NCBI RefSeq assembly: GCF_001648475.1
Contig: NZ_LXSQ01000011.1
Span: 6,408 to 70,407 of the forward strand
Length of the DNA: 64,000 bases
Direction of reading: 5' to 3'
Source: Eikenella halliae
GTDB taxonomy: Bacteria; Pseudomonadota; Gammaproteobacteria; Burkholderiales; Neisseriaceae
This document shows positions 49,517-58,548 of the stretch, piece by piece. The notes under the pieces are model-generated. The model saw only the letters and a list, made by a program, of their open reading frames with translations, ran no database searches and was not told the DNA's origin. Each line of letters begins with the position of its first letter. Within the stretch, counting starts at the first letter, position 1. The position numbers and the translations under genes are program-made.

Positions 49517-51034
49517 ATGCCCACATCCCTCCCCTTCTCCCCCGCCGAACTCTGGCAAATGCTGCTCACACATTTATGGCTCTCCGGGCTGGCTTTGCTC
49601 GCGGCAGTGGCCATTGCCGTGCCTGCCGCCGTGTTGTTTGCGCGCAGACAGTGGGCAGCGGAAGCGGTATTGCAGTTCACCAATATATTGCAAACCATCC
49701 CGTCTTTGGCGCTGCTGGGCTTGCTGATTCCATTTGTCGGCATCGGTTCGCCGCCCGTCTTGATTGCGCTCACGCTATACGCGCTGTTGCCGATTTTTCA
49801 AAATACCTATTTGGGGCTGACCCAAATCGACCAATCGATTCAAGATGCGTACACCGCATTCGGGCTGTCGCGTTGGCAGTCGCTGTGGCGGATTGAGCTG
49901 CCGATGGCTTTGCCTGCCATGATTTCGGGCATTCGCACGGCGGCGGTGCTGATTGTCGGCACAGCAACTCTTGCTGCGTTAATCGGCGCAGGCGGCTTGG
50001 GTAACCTGATTCTGCTCGGCATCGACCGAAACAACATGACGATGACGTTTACCGGCGCATTGCTCTCCGCGCTGCTGGCGGTCGGCGTGAGCGGCATCAT
50101 TGGCCTGTTGCAGAAATCGCGGCGCAAGTTGCCGATGATTCTTGCATTGGCTGTGGGCTTTGGCGCACTCGGCCTGTCGCAGATTTCATTTACACCTGCC
50201 ACAAAAAACGTAGTGATTGCCGGCAAAATGGGCAGCGAGCCTGATATTCTGATTAATATGTATAAATTATTGATTGAACGTGAAAATCCGAATATCAAGG
50301 TTACCGTCAAACCCAATTTCGGCAAAACCACCTTCCTGTTCAACGCACTGAACAGCGGTGAAATCGACATTTACCCTGAATTTACCGGCACCGTGCTGGA
50401 GGCTTTAGTGCAAGTGCCGCCCGAACAGAAAAACCGCCGCCTGCCGCCTGATGAAACTTATCGACTGGGCAAACAATTATTGGCGGAACAATATCGGCTG
50501 GAATTTCTGCCACCGATGTCTTATCAGAACACTTATGCGTTGGCGGTCAAAGAAAGCTACGGCGCGGCGCACCAACTGAAGACAATCAGCGATTTAAAGC
50601 AGGCTGCACCCGATATTCGGGCAGGCTTTTCGCTGGAGTTTACCGACCGGGCGGACGGCTACAAAGGCATGCAGGCAGCCGGTATCACGCTGAAACATAT
50701 TGTTAGCTTAGAACCTGCCTTACGCTATACGGCATTGTTGAATGACAAAATCGACCTAGTGGAAGCCTTTTCTACCGATGCTGAGTTGAAACAATATCAA
50801 TTACGCCTACTGAAAGACGACATTTCCCTGTTCCCCGCCTATCAGGGCGCACCGCTGATGAAAGCCGAATTTGCCACGAAGAATCCGCAAATCGTGGCCG
50901 CGCTGAACCGCTTGGCCGGCAAAATCAGCGAAGCGGAAATGAGCGAGATGAACTACCGCGTGAAAGTGCAAGGCGAAAGCGCGGAACACGTGGCGCGGGA
51001 TTATTTGGAGAAGAATGGGTTGCTGGCGAATTGA
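49517..51034 (+). CDS. Osmoprotectant ABC transporter, fused permease and substrate-binding domains
   Basis: 505 residues. Residues 1-215 are a BPD-type permease (QTIPSLALLGLLIPFVGIG, and the EAA-like DAYTAFGLSRWQSLWRIELPMALP). From ~228 onward is an OpuAC/ProX-type binding domain (IAGKMGSEPDILINMYKLLI, FNALNSGEIDIYPEFTGTVLE). Such fusions import glycine betaine, choline or carnitine. The matching ATPase is at 51993, but an unrelated oxidoreductase gene stands between them. Two king3-like words occur nearby. Confidence 0.92.
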   Translation: MPTSLPFSPAELWQMLLTHLWLSGLALLAAVAIAVPAAVLFARRQWAAEAVLQFTNILQTIPSLALLGLLIPFVGIGSPPVLIALTLYALLPIFQNTYLGLTQIDQSIQDAYTAFGLSRWQSLWRIELPMALPAMISGIRTAAVLIVGTATLAALIGAGGLGNLILLGIDRNNMTMTFTGALLSALLAVGVSGIIGLLQKSRRKLPMILALAVGFGALGLSQISFTPATKNVVIAGKMGSEPDILINMYKLLIERENPNIKVTVKPNFGKTTFLFNALNSGEIDIYPEFTGTVLEALVQVPPEQKNRRLPPDETYRLGKQLLAEQYRLEFLPPMSYQNTYALAVKESYGAAHQLKTISDLKQAAPDIRAGFSLEFTDRADGYKGMQAAGITLKHIVSLEPALRYTALLNDKIDLVEAFSTDAELKQYQLRLLKDDISLFPAYQGAPLMKAEFATKNPQIVAALNRLAGKISEAEMSEMNYRVKVQGESAEHVARDYLEKNGLLAN

Positions 51035-51142
51035 AATGAGCGGCAGGCTACCTGAAAGCCCAAAAAGCAGCCTGCACATGGTTTGACAGAAACCCTGCAA
51101 ACGGCAAAGCCATCCCTTTTGAAAACGCATAAGGAAAACAAC

Positions 51143-52003
51143 ATGAACATCGCCATCACCGGCTCCAGCGGCAACATCGGCGGCATGGTCGCCCGTCATC
51201 TGAACACACGTGGTCTGCCGCTTATTCTGCCGCTGCGCAACCCCGCCAAAGCGCCCGACCTGCCGAACTGCGAGGCGCGGCAGTTTGCCTATGGTGATTT
51301 GGAGCTTGCCGAGCAGGCGTTAAACGGGGTGGACGTGCTGTTTATGGTGTCCGCCGCCGAAAGCCCGACGCGTGAGCAAGAGCATTTGACTTTGGTGCAG
51401 GCTGCTTCGGAAGCGGGCGTGCAACATATGGTTTATCTCTCTTTTGCGCAGGCGGCGTTGGACAGCACCTTCACGCTGGCGCGCACCCATGCGGTTACCG
51501 AAAATGCAATCCGGCAAACAAATATGCGTTACACCTTTCTGCGCGACAATTTTTACAGTGAGATGATGGCAACGATTGCCAACGCAGACGGCATCATCGC
51601 AGGCCCAGCCGACGACGGGCGCGTTGCCTGCGTTTCGCAGCGCGATGTTGCCCAAGCGGCGGCAAACGTCATCGCCGACATCGCATGCGGCAACCACCGC
51701 CACGATAATCAGACCTATACGCTGACCGGTTCCCAATCATTAAGTTTTGCTGAAATAGCCGCCGTCTTAACCGAAATCACCGGCAAACCTCACCGCTACC
51801 ACAACGAAACCCTAGAAGAAGCCTTCGCCAGCCGCAAAGCCGCTTACCCTGATACGCCCGACTGGCAGATTGAAGCATGGGTTTCCACCTACACCGCCAT
51901 TGCCAAAGGCGAACTTGCCGCCGTTTCAGGCGACCTGCCGAAATTGTTGGGACGTGCACCGCTTAATTTTGAAGACGTAGTAAAGGCACAATATGCAAAA
52001 TAA
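51143..52003 (+). CDS. NmrA/QOR2-type NAD(P)-binding protein
   Basis: 286 residues from ATG 51143, after AAGGAAAAC; the longer ORF lacks support. NIAITGSSGNIGGMVARHL is the Rossmann motif, then MVSAAESPTREQEHLTLVQAASEAGVQHMVYLSF, as in NmrA-like and quinone oxidoreductase 2 proteins. Its 3' end overlaps the next gene by 11 bases, so it is translated with the transporter ATPase, an unusual insertion in an opu-type operon. Confidence 0.87.
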   Translation: MNIAITGSSGNIGGMVARHLNTRGLPLILPLRNPAKAPDLPNCEARQFAYGDLELAEQALNGVDVLFMVSAAESPTREQEHLTLVQAASEAGVQHMVYLSFAQAALDSTFTLARTHAVTENAIRQTNMRYTFLRDNFYSEMMATIANADGIIAGPADDGRVACVSQRDVAQAAANVIADIACGNHRHDNQTYTLTGSQSLSFAEIAAVLTEITGKPHRYHNETLEEAFASRKAAYPDTPDWQIEAWVSTYTAIAKGELAAVSGDLPKLLGRAPLNFEDVVKAQYAK

Positions 52004-52817
52004 TCTTGCCCCGTTTATCGAATTTCGCGGCGCAGGCAAGCACTATGACGGCAAATATGCTGTGCGCGATTTGGATTTGACCATTTATCAGGGCGAATTT
52101 TTCGTGTTGGTGGGCGGCTCGGGCAGCGGCAAATCCACCACTTTACGCATGATTAACGCGCTGATTGAACCGACCGACGGCAACGTTTATCTGCACGGCA
52201 AGCGGATTAAAGACTACGACATCCGCCAGCTCCGCCACCAAATCGGTTACGTCTTGCAGCAAATCGCCCTATTCCCCACCATGACCGTGGCGGAAAACAT
52301 CGCGCTCATGCCCGACATTTTGGGCTGGCCCAAAGCCGAACGCAAAGCGCGCGTGAACGAATTGTTGGAACTGGTGGAACTCGACCCTGCACGCTACCGC
52401 GACCGTTATCCGCACGAACTTTCCGGCGGCGAACAGCAGCGCATCGGCATTTTGCGCGCCATTGCCGCCAAGCCCCAAGTGCTGCTGATGGACGAACCGT
52501 TTTCCGCGCTCGACCCGCTGGTGCGCACCGTGCTGCAAGACCAAATCGCCATGATTCACCGGAAATTCGGCACCACCATCGTGTTTGTGACCCACGATAT
52601 GCAGGAAGCCCTGAAACTCGCCTGCCGCATCGGCGTGATGCACAACGGCCAGCTGGTACAAATCGGCACGCCCGAAGAAATCAAAAAGCAGCCTGCAAAC
52701 GATTACGTGCAATCGCTGTTTTCCACCGCCGACGCACCCGATGCCGAACGCATCATCCACCAATTCTTACGATTGGATAAGCAAGGGCAGGAGACGGTGA
52801 GGCGGGCGTTGTTTTGA
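51993..52817 (+). CDS. Osmoprotectant ABC transporter ATP-binding protein
   Basis: 274 residues. Walker A GGSGSGKSTT, Q-loop LQQIALFPTMTV, signature LSGGEQQRIG, Walker B VLLMDEPFSALDP and the H-loop FVTHDMQEA are intact. It resembles OpuBA/ProV and should power the fused permease at 49517. A king3 DUS (AAGCAGCCTGCA) lies in frame near 52687. Followed by a king3 terminator. Confidence 0.93.
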   Translation: MQNNLAPFIEFRGAGKHYDGKYAVRDLDLTIYQGEFFVLVGGSGSGKSTTLRMINALIEPTDGNVYLHGKRIKDYDIRQLRHQIGYVLQQIALFPTMTVAENIALMPDILGWPKAERKARVNELLELVELDPARYRDRYPHELSGGEQQRIGILRAIAAKPQVLLMDEPFSALDPLVRTVLQDQIAMIHRKFGTTIVFVTHDMQEALKLACRIGVMHNGQLVQIGTPEEIKKQPANDYVQSLFSTADAPDAERIIHQFLRLDKQGQETVRRALF

Positions 52818-52845
52818 TTCGGGGTTAAGGCTACCTGAAAACCTA

Positions 52846-52889
52846 AAAAGCAGCCTGCACTTTGAATTTCTCAAGTGCAGGCTGCTTTT
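52846..52889 (+). terminator. Terminator of Kingella-type DUS
   Basis: AAAAGCAGCCTGCACTT and AAGTGCAGGCTGCTTTT with a ten-base loop, 28 bases after the ATPase. Same arms as the hairpin at 49383. Confidence 0.8.
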
Positions 52890-52935
52890 GCTATTTTTCA
52901 AACAGTCTTCAGCTTCTAAAGGCCGTCTAAAACGC

Positions 52936-54051
52936 TCAAATATCCACAATCTGCCGCTCCATCCCTTTCACGGGCGGCAGCCACGGCGAGTTGATGAGGC
53001 AGCGTTGCCACAGCGCGTCGGGCAGGCGGTAGTGGTCGGCGCGGGCGGGGTCGAGATCGGTTTGGATGTCGGCATCGCGGCCTTCGCGCACCAAGTCGGC
53101 CAAATCTGGGTTAATCATCACGGTTTTGCCCAGCGCGATAAACTCTGCCCAGCCGGTATTAAACGCTTTGGCGATGTCGCTGCCGGTGTAGAGGTTGCCC
53201 ACGCCGATTAAGGGCAGGCGGCCGCCGATGCGCTCGTGCAGCAGTTCCATGCGGGCGCGGCGGGTGTCTGCGCCGCGTCGGGCGTGTTTGTAGAAGTCCC
53301 ACAGCGAAACGTGCAGATATTGCAGCGGTTTTTGCACCAGCGCGTCCACGAGGGTGAAGGTTTCCTCCATGGTAATGCCGTGTTCGCCCGGCTCTTCGGG
53401 CGAAAAGCGGTAACCCAAGATGAAGTCGGGTTTGGCGTGTGCTTTCACGGCGGCGGCGACGGCATCGACCACGGCCAGCGGGAAGCGCAGGCGGTTGTGC
53501 AGGCTGCCGCCCCATTCGTCGGTGCGGCGGTTGGTTTGGGCGGACACAAATTGTTGCAGCAGGTAGCCGTTTGCGCCGTGGATTTCTACGCCGTCAAACC
53601 CGGCCTGCACCGCGAGGGCAGCGGCATTGGCATAGGCGGCGATGAGCTGTTCGATTTCGGCTACGGCCAGTTCGCGCGCGCCCGTGGCTTCATCGGCGGA
53701 CGGGGCGACGATGTCGGCGGAAAGTTCGGCTTTCAGGCCACCGTGATGGATTTGTAGGATGGCTTTCGCACCCTGTGCTTGGGCGATTCGGGCGACTTCG
53801 CGCAAGCTGGGCAGGTCGTCCTCGTTGATGGCGTACGGCTGGCCGTGGAAGGTTTTGCCGTTTGCCTGCACCAATGTAGCGGCGGCGATAAACAGGCCGA
53901 AGCCTTTGAAGCGGTTTTGCAGAAACGTGCGCTCTTGGTCGGTGATGTGGCCGTTTTCGTCCGAAGCGAAGTGGGTCATGGGGGCGACGGCGAGGCGGTT
54001 GGAAACGGTGGCGCCGTTATTGAAGGTGTAAGGCTGGAAGACGGGGTTCAT
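52936..54051 (-). CDS. NADH:flavin oxidoreductase, Old Yellow Enzyme family
   Basis: 371 residues from ATG 54051 with AAAGGAATCC upstream; an ORF to 54276 runs through DUS words and is rejected. NPVFQPYTFNNGATVSNRLAVAPMTHFA, LQIHHGGLKA, GFDGVEIHGANGYLLQQF and the NRRTDEWGGSLHNRLRF motif are OYE signatures. It reduces activated alkenes. A near-Neisseria DUS (AGGCCGTCTAAA) lies just after its stop at 52919. Confidence 0.92.
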   Translation of the reverse strand: MNPVFQPYTFNNGATVSNRLAVAPMTHFASDENGHITDQERTFLQNRFKGFGLFIAAATLVQANGKTFHGQPYAINEDDLPSLREVARIAQAQGAKAILQIHHGGLKAELSADIVAPSADEATGARELAVAEIEQLIAAYANAAALAVQAGFDGVEIHGANGYLLQQFVSAQTNRRTDEWGGSLHNRLRFPLAVVDAVAAAVKAHAKPDFILGYRFSPEEPGEHGITMEETFTLVDALVQKPLQYLHVSLWDFYKHARRGADTRRARMELLHERIGGRLPLIGVGNLYTGSDIAKAFNTGWAEFIALGKTVMINPDLADLVREGRDADIQTDLDPARADHYRLPDALWQRCLINSPWLPPVKGMERQIVDI

Positions 54052-54440
54052 GGGGATTCCTTTGTGTGGAGGGAGTTTCAGGTAGCCCAAAGCGGCAGGC
54101 GCATTCGGTATACACGCAATTACCGCATCAACGACATTTTGATAATTGGGCAGTTTGGCTTGTTTTTCAAGCAGAAGGCTACCTGAAAACACCACGAAGC
54201 AGCCGGCGTGTTTCCCTGATATAGCTGCTTTAACCATCCGGATGAGCCACTTTAGAGCTTTCAGGTAGCCTTTCACATCATCTCAAGCTGCTTATTCAGG
54301 CGTATAATCACTTTTGTAAGATTCTCATTTCTATTTAGCTCAACAGGCTGCCTGAAAGCAAAGCTGCAACCCAGTTTCTGTACGGCTCAAATCTCCGTTT
54401 AAGGAAATGCCTGCAGGCAGCCCGGTTCAGGAGAGATGTC
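54052..54440. other. Gene-free spacer with mixed uptake words
   Basis: No gene is supported. It contains three Eikenella DUS (54076, 54178, 54258) and one Simonsiella-type AGGCTGCCTGAA (54345). The promoters of the divergent flanking genes must lie here but are not obvious. Confidence 0.65.
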
Positions 54441-55247
54441 ATGCTAAAAATCCAAAACGCCGTCAGCGAAACCCTGCTGATTCCGCTCTACATGAAATAC
54501 CTCGACGCACAACAAAGCCAGCCGATACTGAACGACCCGGCCGCCCTGCGCCTTGTGCCGCAAATCGACTACGACTTCACCCGATTCCGCTCCGCCCGTA
54601 ACAGCCGTGTGGGCACAGCCCTGCGCGCCCGCTATTTCGACCAAGTGGCCGCCGATTTTATTCGCCGCCACCCCGAAGGCATCGTTGCCATTCTCGGCTG
54701 CGGGCTCGACGGCCGCCGCGAGCGGCTCGGCAGCGCCGCCGACCACACCCCCTTCTACCAGCTCGACCTGCCCGACGTCATCGCCCTGCGCGAAACACTG
54801 CTGCCGCCGCAAGCCAACGAAACCCTCGTCCCCGCCTCCGCATTCGACACCGGCTGGATGGAACGGCTGCGCCAAAGCCACCCCGCCGCCCCCGTGCTCT
54901 TTATCCTCGAAGGCGTGCTGATGTATTTTGCCGAAGTCCAAGTGCGCGAACTGTTCCAACAGCTTGCCCAACGCTTCCGCGGCGAAATCGCCTTCGACGT
55001 GGCCGGCACGTTTATGGTGAAACATTCCGACCAACACGACGCCCTCAAACACGCCCGTGCCAGCTTTGATTTCGCCTGTGACGACGACCGCCAAATGGAA
55101 AGCTGGGCCGCCAACCTCCATCTTGTGTCTGCCAAACACATGACCGACTTCCCCGAAGCCAAAGACATCGGTCTCAACTACTGGCTCATGCGCCTATTTC
55201 CCAAAATCCGCCATGCCTATCGATTGCTGCACTACCGGATTGATTAG
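54441..55247 (+). CDS. Class I SAM methyltransferase (LCM/PPM type)
   Basis: 268 residues. An N-terminal helical SETLLIPLYMKYLDAQQS, ARYFDQVAADFIRRHPEG, the SAM motif AILGCGLDGRRERL, and a YQLDLPDVIALR acidic loop match the leucine-carboxyl-methyltransferase-like family (PF04072), often linked to polyketide or small-molecule O-methylation. Substrate unknown. AGGAGAG precedes the ATG. DUS terminator follows. Confidence 0.82.
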   Translation: MLKIQNAVSETLLIPLYMKYLDAQQSQPILNDPAALRLVPQIDYDFTRFRSARNSRVGTALRARYFDQVAADFIRRHPEGIVAILGCGLDGRRERLGSAADHTPFYQLDLPDVIALRETLLPPQANETLVPASAFDTGWMERLRQSHPAAPVLFILEGVLMYFAEVQVRELFQQLAQRFRGEIAFDVAGTFMVKHSDQHDALKHARASFDFACDDDRQMESWAANLHLVSAKHMTDFPEAKDIGLNYWLMRLFPKIRHAYRLLHYRID

Positions 55248-55260
55248 GGCAAACAGAACA

Positions 55261-55290
55261 AAGGCTACCTGAAACTTCAGGTAGCCTTTT
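55261..55290 (+). terminator. DUS inverted-pair terminator
   Basis: AAGGCTACCTGAA and TTCAGGTAGCCTT nearly abut, followed by a T run, 13 bases after the methyltransferase. Confidence 0.75.
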
Positions 55291-55438
55291 CAGCCCAACA
55301 GGCCATGCCACAAATTCAGGCATTCGAGCATTGGCGTTTGAAAATTGACAGCCCAAACCTAGATGCCCGATAAAACCTTATAATCGAGCTACCAACTTTT
55401 CAGCCCGTCTTATCCCAACACACCACAGAAAGCCCGCC

Positions 55439-55981
55439 ATGCTCATCCTGCTCGACCAAGACAACGTGCTCGCCGACTTTGAAAGCGGATTCCGCCGCCA
55501 TTGGCGCGTCCGCTTCGGCGAAGACGCGCCGATAGAAGGCAAAGAACACATTTTCTACATCCGCGACCGCCTGCCCGAGCACCTGCGCACGCACGCGACC
55601 GAACTCTACGGTGCAGTCGGTTTTTTCGAAAGCCTGCCGCCCATGCCCGGCGCAGTGGAAGCTGCCCACGCCCTTTTTGCTGCCGGTCACGACGTGCGTA
55701 TCTGCACCGCGCCGGTCAACCAATACCGCTACTGCGCCGGCGAGAAAATCGCCTGGGTGGAGCAACACTTGGGCGCAGAATGGACACGGCGCGTGATTAT
55801 CGCCAAAGACAAAACCTGGGTACGCGGCGACATCCTCATCGACGACAAACCGACTATCGAAGGCAGCCTGCCGCCCCTGTGGCAACACCGCCTCTATGAT
55901 GCGCCACACAACCGCCACCTGAACTTACCGCGCATTGTGTGGACACAGCCGGAAACCTGGGCGGATTTGCTGGATAATTGA
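55439..55981 (+). CDS. 5'(3')-deoxyribonucleotidase (NT5C family)
   Basis: 180 residues. The HAD motif LILLDQDNVLADFE (nucleophile Asp in the DxD pair), the RICTAPVNQYRYCAGEK region with motif II, and DILIDDKPT as motif IV match the bacterial NT5C branch. It dephosphorylates deoxynucleoside monophosphates and may regulate dNTP pools. Monocistronic with a DUS terminator. Confidence 0.85.
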   Translation: MLILLDQDNVLADFESGFRRHWRVRFGEDAPIEGKEHIFYIRDRLPEHLRTHATELYGAVGFFESLPPMPGAVEAAHALFAAGHDVRICTAPVNQYRYCAGEKIAWVEQHLGAEWTRRVIIAKDKTWVRGDILIDDKPTIEGSLPPLWQHRLYDAPHNRHLNLPRIVWTQPETWADLLDN

Positions 55982-56389
55982 TGCCGCCAGCTTGAAGGCT
56001 ACCTGAAAAATAAGTGCACTTGTTTTTCAGGTAGCCTTTCTTATGCAAATAGCACGCCTCTCTGCTCCCCTGCCGATAATTATCTTTCCCGCTCATCCGC
56101 ACCTAAATTCTGCTTATGAAGAAACTACTTTCCTGCTTTTCAGGTAGCCTTCACTATTCTGCTGAATCGGCGGGGAAATTTATTCACAGCCAATCAATCT
56201 GCCTGTTGCCTGCCGCTTTTTCCGTTGTTATACTCATTTCCCGATTAATGAAATAAATCTGCGGCCAATGTCCATCTGGCCACAAAGCTAAAGCGCTTAT
56301 TTCTCCACATCGGGCAATAAACGGAGAAATTGGGCTTTGGCTTTTGCTTTTGGCGGATGCGGATTCGGCGCAAGAAAGGAGAATGCAAA
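55982..56389. other. Non-coding region before the antiporter gene
   Basis: Apart from the terminator above and one DUS near 56140, I see no gene or repeat. The promoter of the antiporter operon is presumably here; no clear -35/-10 pair stands out. Confidence 0.6.
55995..56038 (+). terminator. DUS inverted-pair terminator
   Basis: AAGGCTACCTGAAAAA and TTTTTCAGGTAGCCTT around a 12-base loop, 13 bases past the deoxyribonucleotidase. Confidence 0.7.
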
Positions 56390-57775
56390 ATGAATGCTGT
56401 CGTTTTAGCAGTGCTGGTGATGCTGGTTTTGTCGGCGGCACGCGTACACGTTGTATTGAGCCTGGTTATCGGCGCATTTGTGGGCGGCCTGGCCGCCGGG
56501 CTGCCGCTGGCGGATATTATCGACCCGGCCACCCATGAAGTCATCACCAAAGGTGTAATCACCCATTTCCAAAGCGGCTTGGCTGGCGGTGCGAAGATTG
56601 CGCTCTCCTATGCCATGCTCGGCGCGTTTGCCATGGCGATTGCCCACTCCGGCCTGCCCTATCAGCTGGCCGGCATGGTGGTGCGCAAAATGGGCGGCGA
56701 TGCCAGCCGCGACCAAATCCCCTCCGGCGTAAATGGCCTGAAATGGGGGCTGATCGGCGCGCTCTTGCTGATGAGCATCATGAGCCAAAACATCATCCCG
56801 ATCCACATCGCCTTTATCCCGATGGTGGTGCCGCCGCTTTTGCTCGTGTTCAACCGCATGCAGATCGACCGCCGCCTGCTGGCCTGCGTGCTCACCTTCG
56901 GCCTGGTAACCACCTACATGTTCCTGCCTTATGGTTTTGGTGCGATTTTCTTAAACCAAATCCTGCTGGCCAACATTCAAAAAGCCGGTATGGACGTGCA
57001 GGGCGTCAACGTGATGGAAGCCATGGCGATTCCCGCCGCCGGCATGCTTGTGGGGCTGCTGCTCGCCTTCGTCCACTACCGCAAACCGCGCCACTACACC
57101 AATAACCAGGTGGATTTAAGCTCCGAGCAGGCTGCGGCCAATGCGCCGAAAATCTCCACCTACCGCAGCGTGGTGGCCGTGGTGGCGATTGTGGCTTCCT
57201 TTGTGGTGCAGCTGGTGTACGACGACGCTCTGCTCTTGGGCGCGATGATCGGCTTCGGCGTATTCATGGCCACCGGCGTGGTGCGTCGCCGCGAAGTGGA
57301 TGCGGTATTCGACAGCGGCCTACGCATGATGGCGATGATCGGCTTCATCATGATTGCCGCCCAGGGCTTCGCCGAAGTGATGCAGGCCACCGGCCAGATC
57401 AAACCCTTGGTCGACACCAGCGCCAGCCTGTTCGCCGGCAACAAAAGCATGGCCGCCCTGGTTATGCTCGCCGTCGGCTTGCTGGTAACCATGGGCATCG
57501 GCAGCTCCTTCTCCACCCTGCCCATCATCACGGCCATTTATGTGCCGTTGTGCGCGGGAATGGGCTTCTCACCGCTGGCCACCGTAGCCATCATCGGCAC
57601 TGCCGGCGCGCTGGGCGATGCCGGGTCGCCCGCTTCCGATTCCACCCTCGGCCCCACTTCCGGCCTGAACGTAGACGGCCAGCACGACCACATCTACGAT
57701 TCGGTCATCCCCACCTTCATCCACTACAACCTGCCGCTGATGGCCGCAGGCTGGGTGGCCGCCATGGTGCTGTGA
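56390..57775 (+). CDS. Na+/H+ antiporter family protein (NhaC-like)
   Basis: 461 residues from ATG 56390, preceded by AAGGAG; the upstream extension is not hydrophobic or conserved. About eleven membrane helices. IPIHIAFIPMVVPPLLL, LPYGFGAIFLNQILLANIQKAG and the GTAGALGDAGSPASDSTLGP motif near the C-terminus match the Na_H_antiporter family of Haemophilus/Neisseria-type proteins. It probably exchanges Na+ or an amino acid for protons. Its stop overlaps the start of slyX by one base. Confidence 0.88.
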   Translation: MNAVVLAVLVMLVLSAARVHVVLSLVIGAFVGGLAAGLPLADIIDPATHEVITKGVITHFQSGLAGGAKIALSYAMLGAFAMAIAHSGLPYQLAGMVVRKMGGDASRDQIPSGVNGLKWGLIGALLLMSIMSQNIIPIHIAFIPMVVPPLLLVFNRMQIDRRLLACVLTFGLVTTYMFLPYGFGAIFLNQILLANIQKAGMDVQGVNVMEAMAIPAAGMLVGLLLAFVHYRKPRHYTNNQVDLSSEQAAANAPKISTYRSVVAVVAIVASFVVQLVYDDALLLGAMIGFGVFMATGVVRRREVDAVFDSGLRMMAMIGFIMIAAQGFAEVMQATGQIKPLVDTSASLFAGNKSMAALVMLAVGLLVTMGIGSSFSTLPIITAIYVPLCAGMGFSPLATVAIIGTAGALGDAGSPASDSTLGPTSGLNVDGQHDHIYDSVIPTFIHYNLPLMAAGWVAAMVL

Positions 57776-57999
57776 TGACGCAAAACGATACCGAAGCGCG
57801 GCTGGCCGAACTGGAAATTCAGGTAGCCCTGCAGAACGACCTGCTCGACAGCCTGAACGACACCGTCGCCCGCTTGCAGCAAGCCTTAGACTTGCAACAA
57901 GCCCAGCTGCGCCTGCTCTACGGCCGCTTGCAGGAAAAAGATGGCGGCGGCGCCAACCAAGCCTTTAATCCCGCCGCCGAAATCCCGCCGCATTATTGA
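57775..57999 (+). CDS. slyX: SlyX family protein
   Basis: 74 residues from ATG 57775, overlapping the antiporter TGA as TGATG. Residues 5-55 form a coiled coil (ARLAELEIQVALQNDLLDSLNDTVARL), followed by a Pro/His-ending tail (AEIPPHY) typical of SlyX. Function unknown. Translationally coupled to the antiporter. A DUS word in frame encodes IQVA. Confidence 0.85.
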   Translation: MTQNDTEARLAELEIQVALQNDLLDSLNDTVARLQQALDLQQAQLRLLYGRLQEKDGGGANQAFNPAAEIPPHY

Positions 58000-58019
58000 A
58001 GGCCAAGCGTGTATCAACC

Positions 58020-58063
58020 AAGAGGCTACCTGAAAACGTTTCATGTTTTTCAGGTAGCCTCTT
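58020..58063 (+). terminator. slyX terminator, DUS inverted pair
   Basis: AAGAGGCTACCTGAAAAC and GTTTTTCAGGTAGCCTCTT form an 18-bp stem 21 bases after slyX. Confidence 0.75.
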
Positions 58064-58125
58064 GCCAACTTGCCCATGCCTTTTCTATCATTCCGCCCCT
58101 CATTTCAACCACAAGAAAGCACATC

Positions 58126-58548
58126 ATGCCCTCCCCAATCTCCATCGGCCGCACCGCCCTCCTGGCCGGCCTCGTTTGCCTCACTGTCGGCTGCGCCAGC
58201 CTAGACACGCGTATGAAACGCTTTGTTGGCAAACCCATCGATGCAGTTATCAAATCCTATGGCGTCGAACCCACAGAAGGTAGAGTCAAATCGGAAAACA
58301 ACCGCTATGCCTACCTTTGGCGCTATACTTATTACTCCTACGGCGGCCGTGAATACGAAGGTAGCAGTCAAAACGGTCCCATCATTACCAACTACTATAG
58401 CGACGTCTGCTACGGACAAGACCAAGACCGCATTTTCTACACTGACGATCAAGGCATCATCGTGGATTATTATTGGCAAAACAGCGACAAATGGCGCGTG
58501 AATTGCCGCACTCATCGAATTGGCCGGTATTTCCGAAGATCTCTGTAA
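58126..58548 (+). CDS. Putative lipoprotein, C-terminus altered at a recombination junction
   Basis: 140 residues from ATG 58126. A signal peptide ends in the lipobox LTVGC (Cys lipidation), followed by a Tyr-rich domain (WRYTYYSYGGREYEG and ITNYYSDVCYG). The last ~14 residues (RTHRIGRYFRRSL) are encoded by DNA that, in another frame, belongs to the GmrSD-like remnant; the native end was probably near the WRVNC segment. Predicted outer-membrane or periplasmic lipoprotein of unknown role. Confidence 0.7.
   Translation: MPSPISIGRTALLAGLVCLTVGCASLDTRMKRFVGKPIDAVIKSYGVEPTEGRVKSENNRYAYLWRYTYYSYGGREYEGSSQNGPIITNYYSDVCYGQDQDRIFYTDDQGIIVDYYWQNSDKWRVNCRTHRIGRYFRRSL

Noticed and set aside
52918..52931. 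AGGCCGTCTAAA as a functional Neisseria DUS
   Set aside because: One base differs from the AG-DUS core, so I treat it only as a possible relic of import.
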